DNA from: JBDKVA01 sp039679375
Lineage (GTDB): Bacteria; Bacillota; Clostridia; Acetivibrionales; DTU013
Length of the DNA: 64,000 nucleotides
Reading direction: 5' to 3'
Assembly (NCBI GenBank): GCA_039679375.1
Contig: JBDKVA010000212.1
Span: 4,271-68,270, forward strand
A program made the position numbers and the translations under genes. Shown piece by piece: positions 1 to 8,560 of this stretch. The notes beneath the pieces are model-generated. The model made no database searches. It saw only the letters and a program-made list of their open reading frames with translations, and was not told where the DNA came from. Position 1 is the first letter of the stretch. Each line of letters begins with the position of its first letter.

Positions 1-1
1 C

Positions 2-604
2 CCGCTGATACAGCATAAAATTTCACTGTTGAGGGACAAAAATACCAGCACGAAGGAATTTAGGGAATTAGTCTCGGAAATAGCCATGTTGATGGGTTAT
101 GAAGTTACGAGAAATATGCCGTTAAAAGAAGTGGAAATAGAAACACCGGTAGCAGTAGCAAAGACCAGGGTCCTGTCGGGTAAGAAACTTGGCATCGTTC
201 CGATCCTGAGAGCAGGCCTGGGTATGGTCGACGGCATGCTGAACCTGATACCGATGGCAAAGGTTGGCCACATAGGCCTTTACCGTGACCCCGAAACACT
301 GGAGCCTGTTGAATACTACTGCAAGCTTCCTGTGGACGCCCCGGAAAGGGACATTGTTGTGCTCGACCCGATGCTGGCTACCGGTGGTTCAGCCTCCGCA
401 GCCATAAGATTCATAAAGGAAAGAGGAGTTACGAGCATCAAGCTGATGTGCCTGATTGCCGCAAAGTCCGGTATTGCCAGAATAAACAGAGATCATCCGG
501 ATGTTGAAATATATTGTGCAGCTGTGGATGAAAAACTGAATGATCACGGCTATATCGTACCCGGCCTTGGTGATGCGGGAGACAGGCTTTTTGGAACAAA
601 GTGA
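2..604 (+). CDS. upp: uracil phosphoribosyltransferase, 5' end missing
   Basis: Converts uracil and PRPP to UMP in pyrimidine salvage; cytosolic. The reading frame is already open at base 2 and encodes the family's N-terminal stretch (PLIQHKISLLRDKNTSTKEF), so the true start lies left of the window and an internal TTG at 29 is not the start. Family landmarks are clear: VPILRAGLGMVDG, the PRPP-binding loop LDPMLATGGS near the middle, and the C-terminal uracil-binding GYIVPGLGDAGDRLFGTK. Only about 10 N-terminal residues seem to be lost. It is followed 82 bases downstream by the dCMP deaminase gene, so the two probably serve one pyrimidine pathway and may be co-transcribed. Confidence 0.96.
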   Translation, partial: PLIQHKISLLRDKNTSTKEFRELVSEIAMLMGYEVTRNMPLKEVEIETPVAVAKTRVLSGKKLGIVPILRAGLGMVDGMLNLIPMAKVGHIGLYRDPETLEPVEYYCKLPVDAPERDIVVLDPMLATGGSASAAIRFIKERGVTSIKLMCLIAAKSGIARINRDHPDVEIYCAAVDEKLNDHGYIVPGLGDAGDRLFGTK

Positions 605-686
605 AACAAAAACCAAAAAAACCGGGTCTAAATTAGTACATTGTGTAAAGTGGCAAATCTCTTTAATGATATATTGGGGGTGCGCA

Positions 687-1151
687 ATGAGACCGTCATG
701 GGACGAATATTTCATGGAAATCGTTGAGCTGATCAAAACAAGGTCAACCTGCGTAAGACGCCAGGTAGGAGCGCTTATCGTAAAGGACAAGCGTATACTG
801 GCAACAGGCTACAATGGTGCACCTGTGGGCTGCAAACACTGCACCGAGATCGGCTGCCTCAGGGATGAGCTGAATGTCCCTTCCGGCCAGCGGCATGAAC
901 TCTGCAGAGGAATACATGCAGAGCAGAATGCTTTGGTGCAGGCAGCTTACTCCGGAACAAGCGTAAAGGATGGCATTCTTTACGTTACGAATCAGCCTTG
1001 CGTGCTTTGCGCAAAGATGGCCATCAACGCGGGCATAAAAAAGATAGTTTTCCGCGGCGAATATCCGGACCAGCTTGCAATGGAGCTCCTCAAGGAAGCA
1101 GGCATGAGGGTGGTTAAATACGATCATGAGCAGTCCATGAGCAGCCTGTAG
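687..1151 (+). CDS. comEB: dCMP deaminase / ComEB-type cytidylate deaminase
   Basis: Zinc-dependent deaminase of 154 residues, expected to convert dCMP to dUMP and so feed dTMP synthesis. The catalytic signature HAEQNA (His77, Glu79) and the second zinc site PCVLCA (Cys105, Cys108) are both present, together with the family's extra Cys/His cluster (GCKHC, residues 48-52). The frame is open further upstream, to 540, but that part overlaps upp; ATG 687 follows a GGGGG ribosome site at 676-680 and gives the normal family length. It sits between upp and the tagO-like gene. Assignment to dCMP rather than another cytidine derivative rests on family resemblance. Confidence 0.93.
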   Translation: MRPSWDEYFMEIVELIKTRSTCVRRQVGALIVKDKRILATGYNGAPVGCKHCTEIGCLRDELNVPSGQRHELCRGIHAEQNALVQAAYSGTSVKDGILYVTNQPCVLCAKMAINAGIKKIVFRGEYPDQLAMELLKEAGMRVVKYDHEQSMSSL

Positions 1152-1214
1152 CATTTTTAGTAATGCAAGAACCTTTTCAAGCTTTTTGCATTACACTTTA
1201 GGAAGGTGTAAACT

Positions 1215-2441
1215 TTGTCTACCATGTATGAGTACCTGATAACCTTTGTACTCGCTTTTATTGTAGCCTTCTCGGCAACACCGATCGTCAGAATGCTGGC
1301 TTTTAAAATCGGCGCCGTTGATATACCGAAGGATGACCGCAGGATGCACACCAAACCAATGGCGCTGATGGGCGGGGCCGCCATCATTACGGGTTTTATC
1401 GTATCGCTGGCATTTGACCTGGTCACCACCACCAATCTTATCACTCCCGGCAGGGAACTCCTCGGACTATTGGCCGGTATCGCGATCATTGCGGCATGCG
1501 GCGTGATCGATGACATAAAAAAAATACGCGCAAGAGTCAAGTTTTCTTTCCAACTTGCCGCTGCTATTTCAGTAGTGCTGATCTCGGGTACCAAGATTGA
1601 AAGGCTGTCAAACCCTTTTGGGTCATCGCCTTACATAGAACTGAGTCCGGTTGTATCCTATGCTCTGACAATACTGTGGATCGTCGGCATTACAAATGCA
1701 ATAAACTTTATTGACGGCCTGGATGGCCTGGCTGCAGGCGTTTCATCCATATCTTCCCTTTCACTTTTTTTTGTTACTTTGCTAAGTACGTATCTGGATG
1801 CTTCCGTAGTAGTTTATACCGCAGTCGTCACGGCGGCGCTGGCCGGTTCCACTCTGGGCTTCCTGCCTTATAATTTCAACCCTGCCAAGATTTTTATGGG
1901 AGAAACGGGATCGGCATTTTTAGGCTTCACTCTAGGCGTCATATCTATACAGGGCACGTTGAAATCCTACGCCGCCATCTCTATTGCAATACCTTTGCTT
2001 GTGCTTGGCCTTCCCCTTTTTGATACGCTGTCCTCCATCGCAAGAAGAGTCAGCAGCGGCCAATCCATTGCGAAGGCGGACAGAGGCCATCTGCACCATA
2101 AGCTGATCGATATGGGCCTGAGCCAGAGGCAATCGGTCGTTATCATGTACACCGCCAGCGGGGCGCTGGGTCTTTGCGCAATTGTCCTGGCAGACCGGGG
2201 CGCGATCAGCGCCATCATACTTTTGATTGCAGTATCGGTTTTTATTGTAGGTGGAGCAAAATATATGAATGACTTCACAAATTCCGAACTCCCTCAAATA
2301 ACAGAAAAACCGGAAGAAAACGAAAAGCCGGAAAAAGATGCGGAATCCGAAAATGACAGCGGCGTTGAAAAACCCGCTGATGAAGATCACAAGGCGGAAA
2401 TAAAAATAACTGAAAACCCTTCAAATGGAGTAATAAAATGA
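1215..2441 (+). CDS. tagO: undecaprenyl-phosphate GlcNAc-1-phosphate transferase (TagO/WecA family)
   Basis: Polytopic membrane enzyme of the MraY/WecA family that transfers GlcNAc-1-phosphate from UDP-GlcNAc to undecaprenyl phosphate, starting teichoic-acid-like or secondary wall polymer synthesis. Visible landmarks: DDRRMHTKP (40-48), the Asp pair at 99-100, the NFIDGLDGLAAG catalytic loop (Asp167, Asp170), GETGSAFLG and HLHHKL. Roughly eleven hydrophobic segments. The start is TTG 1215, because GGAAGG at 1201-1206 is 8 bases upstream; ATG 1224 would be too far. The last ~55 residues form an acidic, Glu/Lys/Pro-rich cytoplasmic tail not needed for the core family. It overlaps the next gene by 4 bases (ATGA). 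Confidence 0.93.
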   Translation: MSTMYEYLITFVLAFIVAFSATPIVRMLAFKIGAVDIPKDDRRMHTKPMALMGGAAIITGFIVSLAFDLVTTTNLITPGRELLGLLAGIAIIAACGVIDDIKKIRARVKFSFQLAAAISVVLISGTKIERLSNPFGSSPYIELSPVVSYALTILWIVGITNAINFIDGLDGLAAGVSSISSLSLFFVTLLSTYLDASVVVYTAVVTAALAGSTLGFLPYNFNPAKIFMGETGSAFLGFTLGVISIQGTLKSYAAISIAIPLLVLGLPLFDTLSSIARRVSSGQSIAKADRGHLHHKLIDMGLSQRQSVVIMYTASGALGLCAIVLADRGAISAIILLIAVSVFIVGGAKYMNDFTNSELPQITEKPEENEKPEKDAESENDSGVEKPADEDHKAEIKITENPSNGVIK

Positions 2442-3583
2442 GCAGATTAAAAGTAATGCCGATATTCGGGACCAGACCGGATGCCATAAAAATGGCGCCC
2501 CTGGTCAAGGAGCTTGAAAAATATCCTGAAATAGAGCCTGTCGTTTGCGTTACGGCACAGCACAGGCAAATGCTGGATCAGGTGCTTGACATATTTAAAA
2601 TAAACCCGCAGCACGACCTCAATATCATGCTGGACAGGCAGACGCTGGAGCAGATTACAACCAGAGCTCTGGAAGGTCTCTCCAGTGTATTCCTGAGCGA
2701 AAAGCCCGACATCGTTCTTGTGCATGGCGATACGACAACTTGTTTTGCCGCAGCGCTTGCCGCATTTTACCATAAAATACCGGTAGGACACGTAGAAGCC
2801 GGTTTGAGGACTTATGACAGGTATTCTCCTTTCCCGGAGGAAATGAACCGTAAGCTGACTGGCGCTTTAGCTAACCTGCACTTCGCTCCGACAGCGGCAA
2901 ACAAGTCAAATTTGCTGCGGGAAGGCGTCGAAGAGGACAAAATTTACGTTACGGGAAACACAGTGATTGACGCCCTGAAAACGACGGTCAAAAAGGATTA
3001 TGCGTTCCACAACCCTGCAATGCAGAATATATGCCTCGACGGAAAGAGGATCATCGCCGTTACCGCGCACAGGCGTGAGAACCTCGGAGAACCGCTCGAA
3101 CAAATCTGCCTGGCACTTGGCGATATCGCCGACAGCTACGAGGAGATCAATATCATCTATGCCGTTCACCTGAATCCTGCAGTGCGCGAAACAGCCTTTA
3201 AAATACTGGGGAAAAACCCCAGGGTTCATCTGGTCGATCCGCTGGACGCACAGGACATGCACAATCTGATGAGCCGGTCTTACCTTGTGATGACAGATTC
3301 AGGCGGTCTTCAGGAGGAAGCCCCTTCACTCGGCAAGCCTGTGCTCGTTTTGAGAAGGGAAACAGAAAGGCCCGAGGCTGTGACAGCCGGTACAGTAAGA
3401 CTGGCCGGTACAAACCGCGAAAATATAAAAGCACTTGCCGCACAGCTTCTTGACAATACAGATGAGTACGACAAAATGGCAAAAGCTGTGAACCCCTATG
3501 GAGACGGACGGGCATCGGAACGCATCGTCAAGGCCGTTCTGTATGAATTTGGCCTGACCAAAGGCAAGCCCGTGGAATTCTAG
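2438..3583 (+). CDS. mnaA: UDP-N-acetylglucosamine 2-epimerase (non-hydrolysing)
   Basis: Cytosolic epimerase interconverting UDP-GlcNAc and UDP-ManNAc, 381 residues, the usual length. Family motifs are complete: GTRPDAIKMAPL at the N-terminus, HGDTTT, VEAGLRT, FPEEMNR, TAHRREN and the C-terminal nucleotide-binding TDSGGLQEEAP followed by RRETERPEA. Its ATG overlaps the tagO-like stop by 4 bases, so the two are translationally coupled; together they supply lipid-linked GlcNAc and UDP-ManNAc for a wall polymer. In SLH-bearing organisms such a polymer is often the S-layer anchor, which fits the SLH proteins in this window, though that link is inference. The next gene is convergent and I see only weak inverted repeats after the stop. 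Confidence 0.95.
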   Translation: MSRLKVMPIFGTRPDAIKMAPLVKELEKYPEIEPVVCVTAQHRQMLDQVLDIFKINPQHDLNIMLDRQTLEQITTRALEGLSSVFLSEKPDIVLVHGDTTTCFAAALAAFYHKIPVGHVEAGLRTYDRYSPFPEEMNRKLTGALANLHFAPTAANKSNLLREGVEEDKIYVTGNTVIDALKTTVKKDYAFHNPAMQNICLDGKRIIAVTAHRRENLGEPLEQICLALGDIADSYEEINIIYAVHLNPAVRETAFKILGKNPRVHLVDPLDAQDMHNLMSRSYLVMTDSGGLQEEAPSLGKPVLVLRRETERPEAVTAGTVRLAGTNRENIKALAAQLLDNTDEYDKMAKAVNPYGDGRASERIVKAVLYEFGLTKGKPVEF

Positions 3584-3655
3584 GAGCTATAGATTTTTGT
3601 CAGCACTCAGATAGTTTATAGAATCTTTTCTTTCCGCTATGTTCATACATTGCCG

Positions 3656-5974
3656 TCAAATTTTTAACCGTACCAGCAGCTTTTCCACCATCTCAAGCCC
3701 TTTGGTGTCGGCTTCTCTAAATTTTCGGACGCAGTCGGCCATTCTTGCGCGGACTTCCGGGTTTTCAAAAGCCTCAGCGTTTACCGGATCATGTCCGACT
3801 TCCTTTACATAGGTGTCGCCCATAATACCGTTTGACCAGCCGAAATGATCTTCGATTTCTTTAAGCGCCTTTTTTTCTTCTGGGAAATATTGAGCAGACT
3901 GACAGAAGAAGTGCATAATGTAATAACGGCGCTCCGCCATATTACACCATGTCGGGTCGGCAACATGATCGATGAACTTCCGCACATTTTCGTCGGTAGT
4001 TTCTCCTTCAAACGCTCCGCAATCACCACCCGGAACGATGCGGGTACGTTTTACCTCGGCTATCATCTCCTCCATGCTCAACCGTAAAAAGCTTTCCCAT
4101 TCGTCGTAGTAATGCCGGTCTCTGCCGCGAACGCCCGCGTCCAAATAAGCGAGAACCTGGCGCATCCCCTCATGATACAACTCCCTGGCAGAGGATATTT
4201 TTTCACGTTTACCAGCAATGGTGAGTTCAGTATTTACATCATACCAGTCAGTGATTTCCTCTATTTTAGGGTGAGTATTGTCCGGTGCGGCGAAGTAAGG
4301 CGGGTAACCAAAAGTTACAAGAACATTTCCGTTTTCTTTATAACCTACCACAACCGATCCGAAAAAGCGGCTTTTGACAGGTAAAATAACCGGCTGTCCG
4401 AGGGTGCAGAGCGTACACTTGATTACTTCTTTCATTTCCGCTTCGTTCAAATATTCGTCTTTTTCTGAGTCAGCGTAATATACTTGTGGAAAAAATCCTG
4501 CGACGTTGTACACATGGTGCAACTCATCACGTGTCGGTATTAAACAAGCAGGGCGCATGGCATGTCCGGTAATAATATCAGCCAGCGTATAATTAACATC
4601 GCAGCGCCAACCGTCACTGCCGTTTATAAAGCCATAACCCTGACCGGAATAATCCATAAAATAAGAAAATTCGTTAGCAAACGGCACATACCCGGGACAA
4701 TTATGTTTTATCTCGGGAGGAATTTCGGTGCTTTTATCGGGCAATAGAAACACTTCGGGATAGCTTGATTCCCGTTGCGCTTGTTTCGCCATATTTAATA
4801 TCTCCGGTTTTTTCGGGCTGTAGCTTTCCGGCGCATCTATAAATATTTTAATAAGTCCTGCAATTTCAAGTTCAAGCGCACGGCACTTTTTGAGCAAGTC
4901 TATTAATGAATTCCGCCTTTCGTTATTGGTCATAGCGAGGACTTTAGGGTCTGACCATTTGTTTTCAAATCCGATCTGAGCCCCTTCCTGTGCCATATCC
5001 TTTAACTGTTCACATAACTCGGCAGCTTTGAGAAGATTCTCATCACCGCACATCTCCGCGTAAATTTTAAGAAATTTATAAAGATGCAGCCGATTTTCGT
5101 ACAGCGCGATGAAATGCGGAAAAACAGGCGAGGAAAAGTAAAAGGCTTCACTATTTTCAGCGTTCGCCTGTTCTAATTGCCGAATCCATTCGTCATAAAT
5201 TGCCTGTCCGTAACCGAAATGTACGCGCGCAAAGTCCATTTCAGGCGGCGGCTCGACTTGCGTCAACATACGGTATCCTTCAACGATGGCCCGCTTATAG
5301 ACAACCTCGCGGTCAAGCCTTTCACCGTCCGATTGAAACAGTGTGATTCCGGCGATGTCTTTCATCAATGAATCAAATTTGATAGGGTTTTCAAAATCAT
5401 AAGAACAATTTAAATTATCGTTCCCATGTTCAAATTTATAACCCAATAAAACACTTCCGTTGTCCCGGTATCCCCAGATTAAATAATCAAAGGGGCCGCT
5501 GCCTTCGTCGATATACACTACGTTGCCGCGGAAAATCTGGTCTTTAATAATCGTTATGATTTCGTCTTCCGTATAATCCTCTTTCATCAGGTGACAAGAA
5601 GTAAGCCCATATACCGCCATGCTTAAAGAATCATCCGGCAAACAGTAGAACAACCCAAACGCATGTCCAGTCAAGACGTTGTGAATGGAATATTCTATGT
5701 CGCTGTTAATCAAAGTGCCGGTATCGTCGCGGTTTTCAATTCTGCCGTAAAAAAGACCTAACGCGGAATAAACAGCAGGCTCAACATTGCTGTACGGCCA
5801 TCTGTTGCCGCTAAACACCGCTATTTTATCTTTCGGCGTTATAATACATTCAGACGGCAGATTTAAGTTTTGTTCATTTTTCACCGCGTTTTTCATCATG
5901 TTTAAAATTTCCGGCTTTTTCGGGTTATAACTCTCCGGCTTTATTTGATTTGGCTTTTTAACTGTGTCGCTCAT
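3656..5974 (-). CDS. tandem-duplicated BtrH_N/DUF4872-like (C39-fold) protein, function unknown
   Basis: Cytoplasmic-looking protein of 772 residues without signal peptide or membrane segment. It is an internal duplication: a near-identical linker, ESYNPKKPEILNMMKNA (about 13-29) and ESYSPKKPEILNMAKQA (about 383-399), opens each half, and each half then runs through a [I/V]TGHA motif, a 'YRDNGSVLLGY / YKENGNVLVTF' strand pair and a helical region with Tyr-Asp-Glu-Trp. This arrangement resembles BtrH_N/DUF4872-type peptidase-C39-like proteins, but I see no confident catalytic Cys/His pair. AGGAG lies 9 bases before the ATG. The AraC-type gene ends 60 bases upstream on the same strand, so the pair is probably one unit. 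Family assignment is tentative. Confidence 0.75.
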   Translation of the reverse strand: MSDTVKKPNQIKPESYNPKKPEILNMMKNAVKNEQNLNLPSECIITPKDKIAVFSGNRWPYSNVEPAVYSALGLFYGRIENRDDTGTLINSDIEYSIHNVLTGHAFGLFYCLPDDSLSMAVYGLTSCHLMKEDYTEDEIITIIKDQIFRGNVVYIDEGSGPFDYLIWGYRDNGSVLLGYKFEHGNDNLNCSYDFENPIKFDSLMKDIAGITLFQSDGERLDREVVYKRAIVEGYRMLTQVEPPPEMDFARVHFGYGQAIYDEWIRQLEQANAENSEAFYFSSPVFPHFIALYENRLHLYKFLKIYAEMCGDENLLKAAELCEQLKDMAQEGAQIGFENKWSDPKVLAMTNNERRNSLIDLLKKCRALELEIAGLIKIFIDAPESYSPKKPEILNMAKQAQRESSYPEVFLLPDKSTEIPPEIKHNCPGYVPFANEFSYFMDYSGQGYGFINGSDGWRCDVNYTLADIITGHAMRPACLIPTRDELHHVYNVAGFFPQVYYADSEKDEYLNEAEMKEVIKCTLCTLGQPVILPVKSRFFGSVVVGYKENGNVLVTFGYPPYFAAPDNTHPKIEEITDWYDVNTELTIAGKREKISSARELYHEGMRQVLAYLDAGVRGRDRHYYDEWESFLRLSMEEMIAEVKRTRIVPGGDCGAFEGETTDENVRKFIDHVADPTWCNMAERRYYIMHFFCQSAQYFPEEKKALKEIEDHFGWSNGIMGDTYVKEVGHDPVNAEAFENPEVRARMADCVRKFREADTKGLEMVEKLLVRLKI

Positions 5975-6034
5975 GGTTCCACTCTCCTGTTCGGTTTTTC
6001 TTTAATCTATCAAATAAAAGCCCTGCCTGTCTTA

Positions 6035-7306
6035 TCATTTCGTATCAATTTTTACGGGGCAGTACATTTTTATTTTTGGGTTATCAAAGCTCTCCTTCGC
6101 GTCATACAACGCAAAGATACCCTTTTTGTCGGCGGTCATGCTATTGTTCCATGCGAAGGACAACAGCATGTCGGCATACCGGTCATAATCGCCTATGACA
6201 CTGCTCTCCAACAAAAGATAATTGTCTTGGTCTGTGGCAACACTTTCAATATTTTTATCATCCTCGCTCCGTAACCCGGATTTAACCTGGACGCCGCAGA
6301 CGTATGAATTTAATTCTTTTCGTAAATAGAAATCTTTGGAGGCCCTTAAAATATACGGATAACACGCCGTCAGATAATCTATCACCGTTTGGGATGCTAT
6401 TTTTTCGGCGTTATATCCTTTAGCTTTCGAGACAATGAAACGCAGTCCGGGGTTTCTTATCAAGGTAATTTTTGTTTCCTTGCCGCGTTTTTTAATCGGT
6501 AGATAAAGTTTTAGTTTGGCTGGTCTGCCGTTTTTCAATATGTATTCTTCATAATACGGTTCGTCTGTGTATTCAAACATGCTGGTTTGCAGCCACTCGG
6601 AGTATAAATAATCCCATGCAGCGTTGATTTTCCGCTCGTCGTTTCTGACGGTGGAAGTGGCGAATACAGCGTTAAAACAGGGAACTTCATGCGTTATTTC
6701 AAAACCGTACGATTCCAGTTTATTGTAATCTCTATCAGTATCGGTCAGGTATAATTCGTAACAAAACTTATTGCCCATCTGTTCGCAGTTTCTGCCGAAA
6801 ATCCGCCCACCGTATTCCGGGATTACCTTCAAGAAAGTATTAGTCGCCATGTTTTCGATATCCATCATGCTTGAATGATAAAACAGGACGCGCAAGGTGC
6901 CGGGAATGGTTTCGCCCGACACGAAAACCGATTGCAAGGGCTCTCCTCTAAATGGCGGAAAAAAATAATAAGTACCGCCGCTTTTATATTCGGATGGCGT
7001 TAATCCAAGCGACTGTCTTATCGCCCGGCACAAGGTTTGATGTGAGGAATATCCGCACTGTAAAGCAATATCCGTAAGTCCCAAATCGGACGTTTTTATC
7101 AACGCCAAGGCGTTTGAAAGCCGCCGCTTGCGGACGTACTCCTTAACAGAATGGCCTGTCAGGCTGTAAAAATCGCGGTATAGCTGGGCATATGAAACAC
7201 AACCGACATTTGAAAGCAGTTCGACATCTAAATCAGTTGCGAAATTATTTTCAATGTGTCGGATTAGGTTGTTTATATATTCTACTTTATTTATCGCCTC
7301 GTTCAT
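6035..7306 (-). CDS. AraC-family transcriptional regulator with C-terminal effector domain
   Basis: DNA-binding regulator, 423 residues from ATG 7306. The N-terminal ~105 residues contain two helix-turn-helix units typical of AraC/XylS (YAQLYRDFYSLTGHSVKEYV, then GLTDIALQCGYSSHQTLCRAI ending in LTPSEYK). The HTH is N-terminal and is followed by about 300 residues, part of which looks like the GyrI-type small-molecule-binding fold seen in multidrug-response regulators. An upstream TTG at 7330 is in frame but lacks a ribosome site; ATG 7306 has AGGGA 11 bases before it. It is transcribed into the duplicated C39-like gene, so it may control it and itself. The ligand is unknown. Confidence 0.88.
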   Translation of the reverse strand: MNEAINKVEYINNLIRHIENNFATDLDVELLSNVGCVSYAQLYRDFYSLTGHSVKEYVRKRRLSNALALIKTSDLGLTDIALQCGYSSHQTLCRAIRQSLGLTPSEYKSGGTYYFFPPFRGEPLQSVFVSGETIPGTLRVLFYHSSMMDIENMATNTFLKVIPEYGGRIFGRNCEQMGNKFCYELYLTDTDRDYNKLESYGFEITHEVPCFNAVFATSTVRNDERKINAAWDYLYSEWLQTSMFEYTDEPYYEEYILKNGRPAKLKLYLPIKKRGKETKITLIRNPGLRFIVSKAKGYNAEKIASQTVIDYLTACYPYILRASKDFYLRKELNSYVCGVQVKSGLRSEDDKNIESVATDQDNYLLLESSVIGDYDRYADMLLSFAWNNSMTADKKGIFALYDAKESFDNPKIKMYCPVKIDTK

Positions 7307-7330
7307 AGCAGCTTTTATCCCTGAAAACAA

Positions 7331-7642
7331 TATGTACTTGCTTTATGAAATAAAAATTCACTAATCTCCCCATATCCTACCATAAACACGCAGAAATGAA
7401 AACTAGTGCTTGCATATGCGCAGTGGCGCGTCCTCCTGTGAAACAAGAAAGCCATTAATTAAATGTGAACCATATACATTTATAACTTCATCTTCGTTTA
7501 AAGAAGCTATATCATGTAGAGGGTATACATGTCCAGCAAGCCCTACATCAAGGAGTAAATAACTAAAATTCGTATTTGTCCACATACTAAATAGTTAATA
7601 AGTTCACAGAATTTTGTCGGTAATGCTTGCGATACCCCATAT
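7331..7642. other. 312-base stretch with no convincing gene
   Basis: Between the AraC gene and the terminator at 7643. It contains one 60-codon open frame on the minus strand (7403-7585), but that frame has no ribosome binding site, no recognisable motif and no neighbour in its direction within the stretch. It could be the C-terminal remnant of a decayed gene; I do not call it. The minus-strand promoter of the AraC gene must lie in the right-hand part of this stretch or overlap it, but I see no clear -35/-10 pair. Confidence 0.4.
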
Positions 7643-7666
7643 AAAAAGAGCCTTAGGCTCTTTTTT
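7643..7666 (-). terminator. Rho-independent terminator after the rhomboid-like gene
   Basis: AAGAGCC-TTA-GGCTCTT hairpin, flanked by A-run on the left and T-run on the right, so it can work in both directions. It ends the minus-strand unit of the rhomboid-like gene, whose stop is at 7699. Confidence 0.85.
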
Positions 7667-7698
7667 GTTGTTATCAACCACATGTTTTTTATATCAGC

Positions 7699-8517
7699 TT
7701 AACCTTTATCTGCACTCCCGACATGCTCGTGCGTGTGGAGGTGTTCCATGCAATACTCATAATCCCCTTTACATTCGGAGCAATACCTGAATTCAAGGTT
7801 TTTATCGTCCTTCTCGGTCCTGCCGCATATCGCGCACCTGTGCATGGTAATATCCTTCGGGATCTTCGCTTCATAGCTTCTGCGGTTGTAATAAGCCTTC
7901 CTTCCTGTAGCCAGCCTTATGACAATGTCTTTCCCGAAAAACAGAAGGAAGTTCAGTACGGAGCCGCCTACCGTTATCAGCCCGTAGATCGGGACGCCCC
8001 GGAACATATATATAAGCATAGCGGCATAAGCCAGCGACAAATATTTCATCTTGATCGGTATAAAGAAGAAAATCATGATCTGATAATTCGGAAACAGATA
8101 GGAAAACGCAAATATGAGCGAGAAGTTCAAAAACACGGATGTTCCGGTCCCACCTGTCAGAAATGCCGCGCCAATTGTGCCAAGTACGCCGATCAGATAA
8201 TAAAGATTGAACTTGAAGGAGCCCCATTCGTGCTCCAGCGTATTGCCGATCATATAATAAAAATATAGCGTAAACAGCAGCCATAGGGGAGAGGTCGTCG
8301 GCGGGATAAACAGGAAGGTGATCAGCCTCCATACTTCACCACGCATAACAAGCTTCGGTATGAGCATTAGATTCATCATAAAGGTAATGCCCGCTTCCGT
8401 TTGTGACAGCACAATTGACAGCAATGCGGTAGCACAATTGAGTGCAGTGATATAGATCATCAGGTTTTTGATGCTATACTTACCAAGTTTCCTTTCTATC
8501 CTGCCAAGCCAATACAA
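7699..8517 (-). CDS. rhomboid/Derlin-like membrane protein with C-terminal zinc-binding domain
   Basis: Integral membrane protein of 272 residues with about six hydrophobic segments, followed by a cytoplasmic tail. The loop-1 signature of the rhomboid superfamily is clear (GEVWRLITFLFIPP), and the arrangement LLFTLYFYYMIGNTLEHEWG after it resembles Derlin/TMEM115-like members. I see no GxSG serine motif, so proteolytic activity is doubtful. The tail has CAICG...CSECKGDYEYC and HLHTHEH, a likely double zinc site. The frame opens with GTG 8526, but GAGGGTGG overlaps that codon and lies 5 bases before TTG 8517, which I chose. It is followed by a terminator and sits after the PRPP synthetase paralogue. 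The role is unknown. Confidence 0.78.
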   Translation of the reverse strand: MYWLGRIERKLGKYSIKNLMIYITALNCATALLSIVLSQTEAGITFMMNLMLIPKLVMRGEVWRLITFLFIPPTTSPLWLLFTLYFYYMIGNTLEHEWGSFKFNLYYLIGVLGTIGAAFLTGGTGTSVFLNFSLIFAFSYLFPNYQIMIFFFIPIKMKYLSLAYAAMLIYMFRGVPIYGLITVGGSVLNFLLFFGKDIVIRLATGRKAYYNRRSYEAKIPKDITMHRCAICGRTEKDDKNLEFRYCSECKGDYEYCMEHLHTHEHVGSADKG

Positions 8518-8560
8518 ATATTCCACCCTCTCTTCGTATTATTCAATGCACAAGTTCAAT

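Noticed and set aside
540..686. 49-codon N-terminal extension of the dCMP deaminase frame
   Set aside because: Overlaps upp in another frame; the ribosome site and family length fix the start at 687.
7403..7585. 60-codon minus-strand frame
   Set aside because: No ribosome binding site and no recognisable motif; kept only as a possible remnant in the stretch description.
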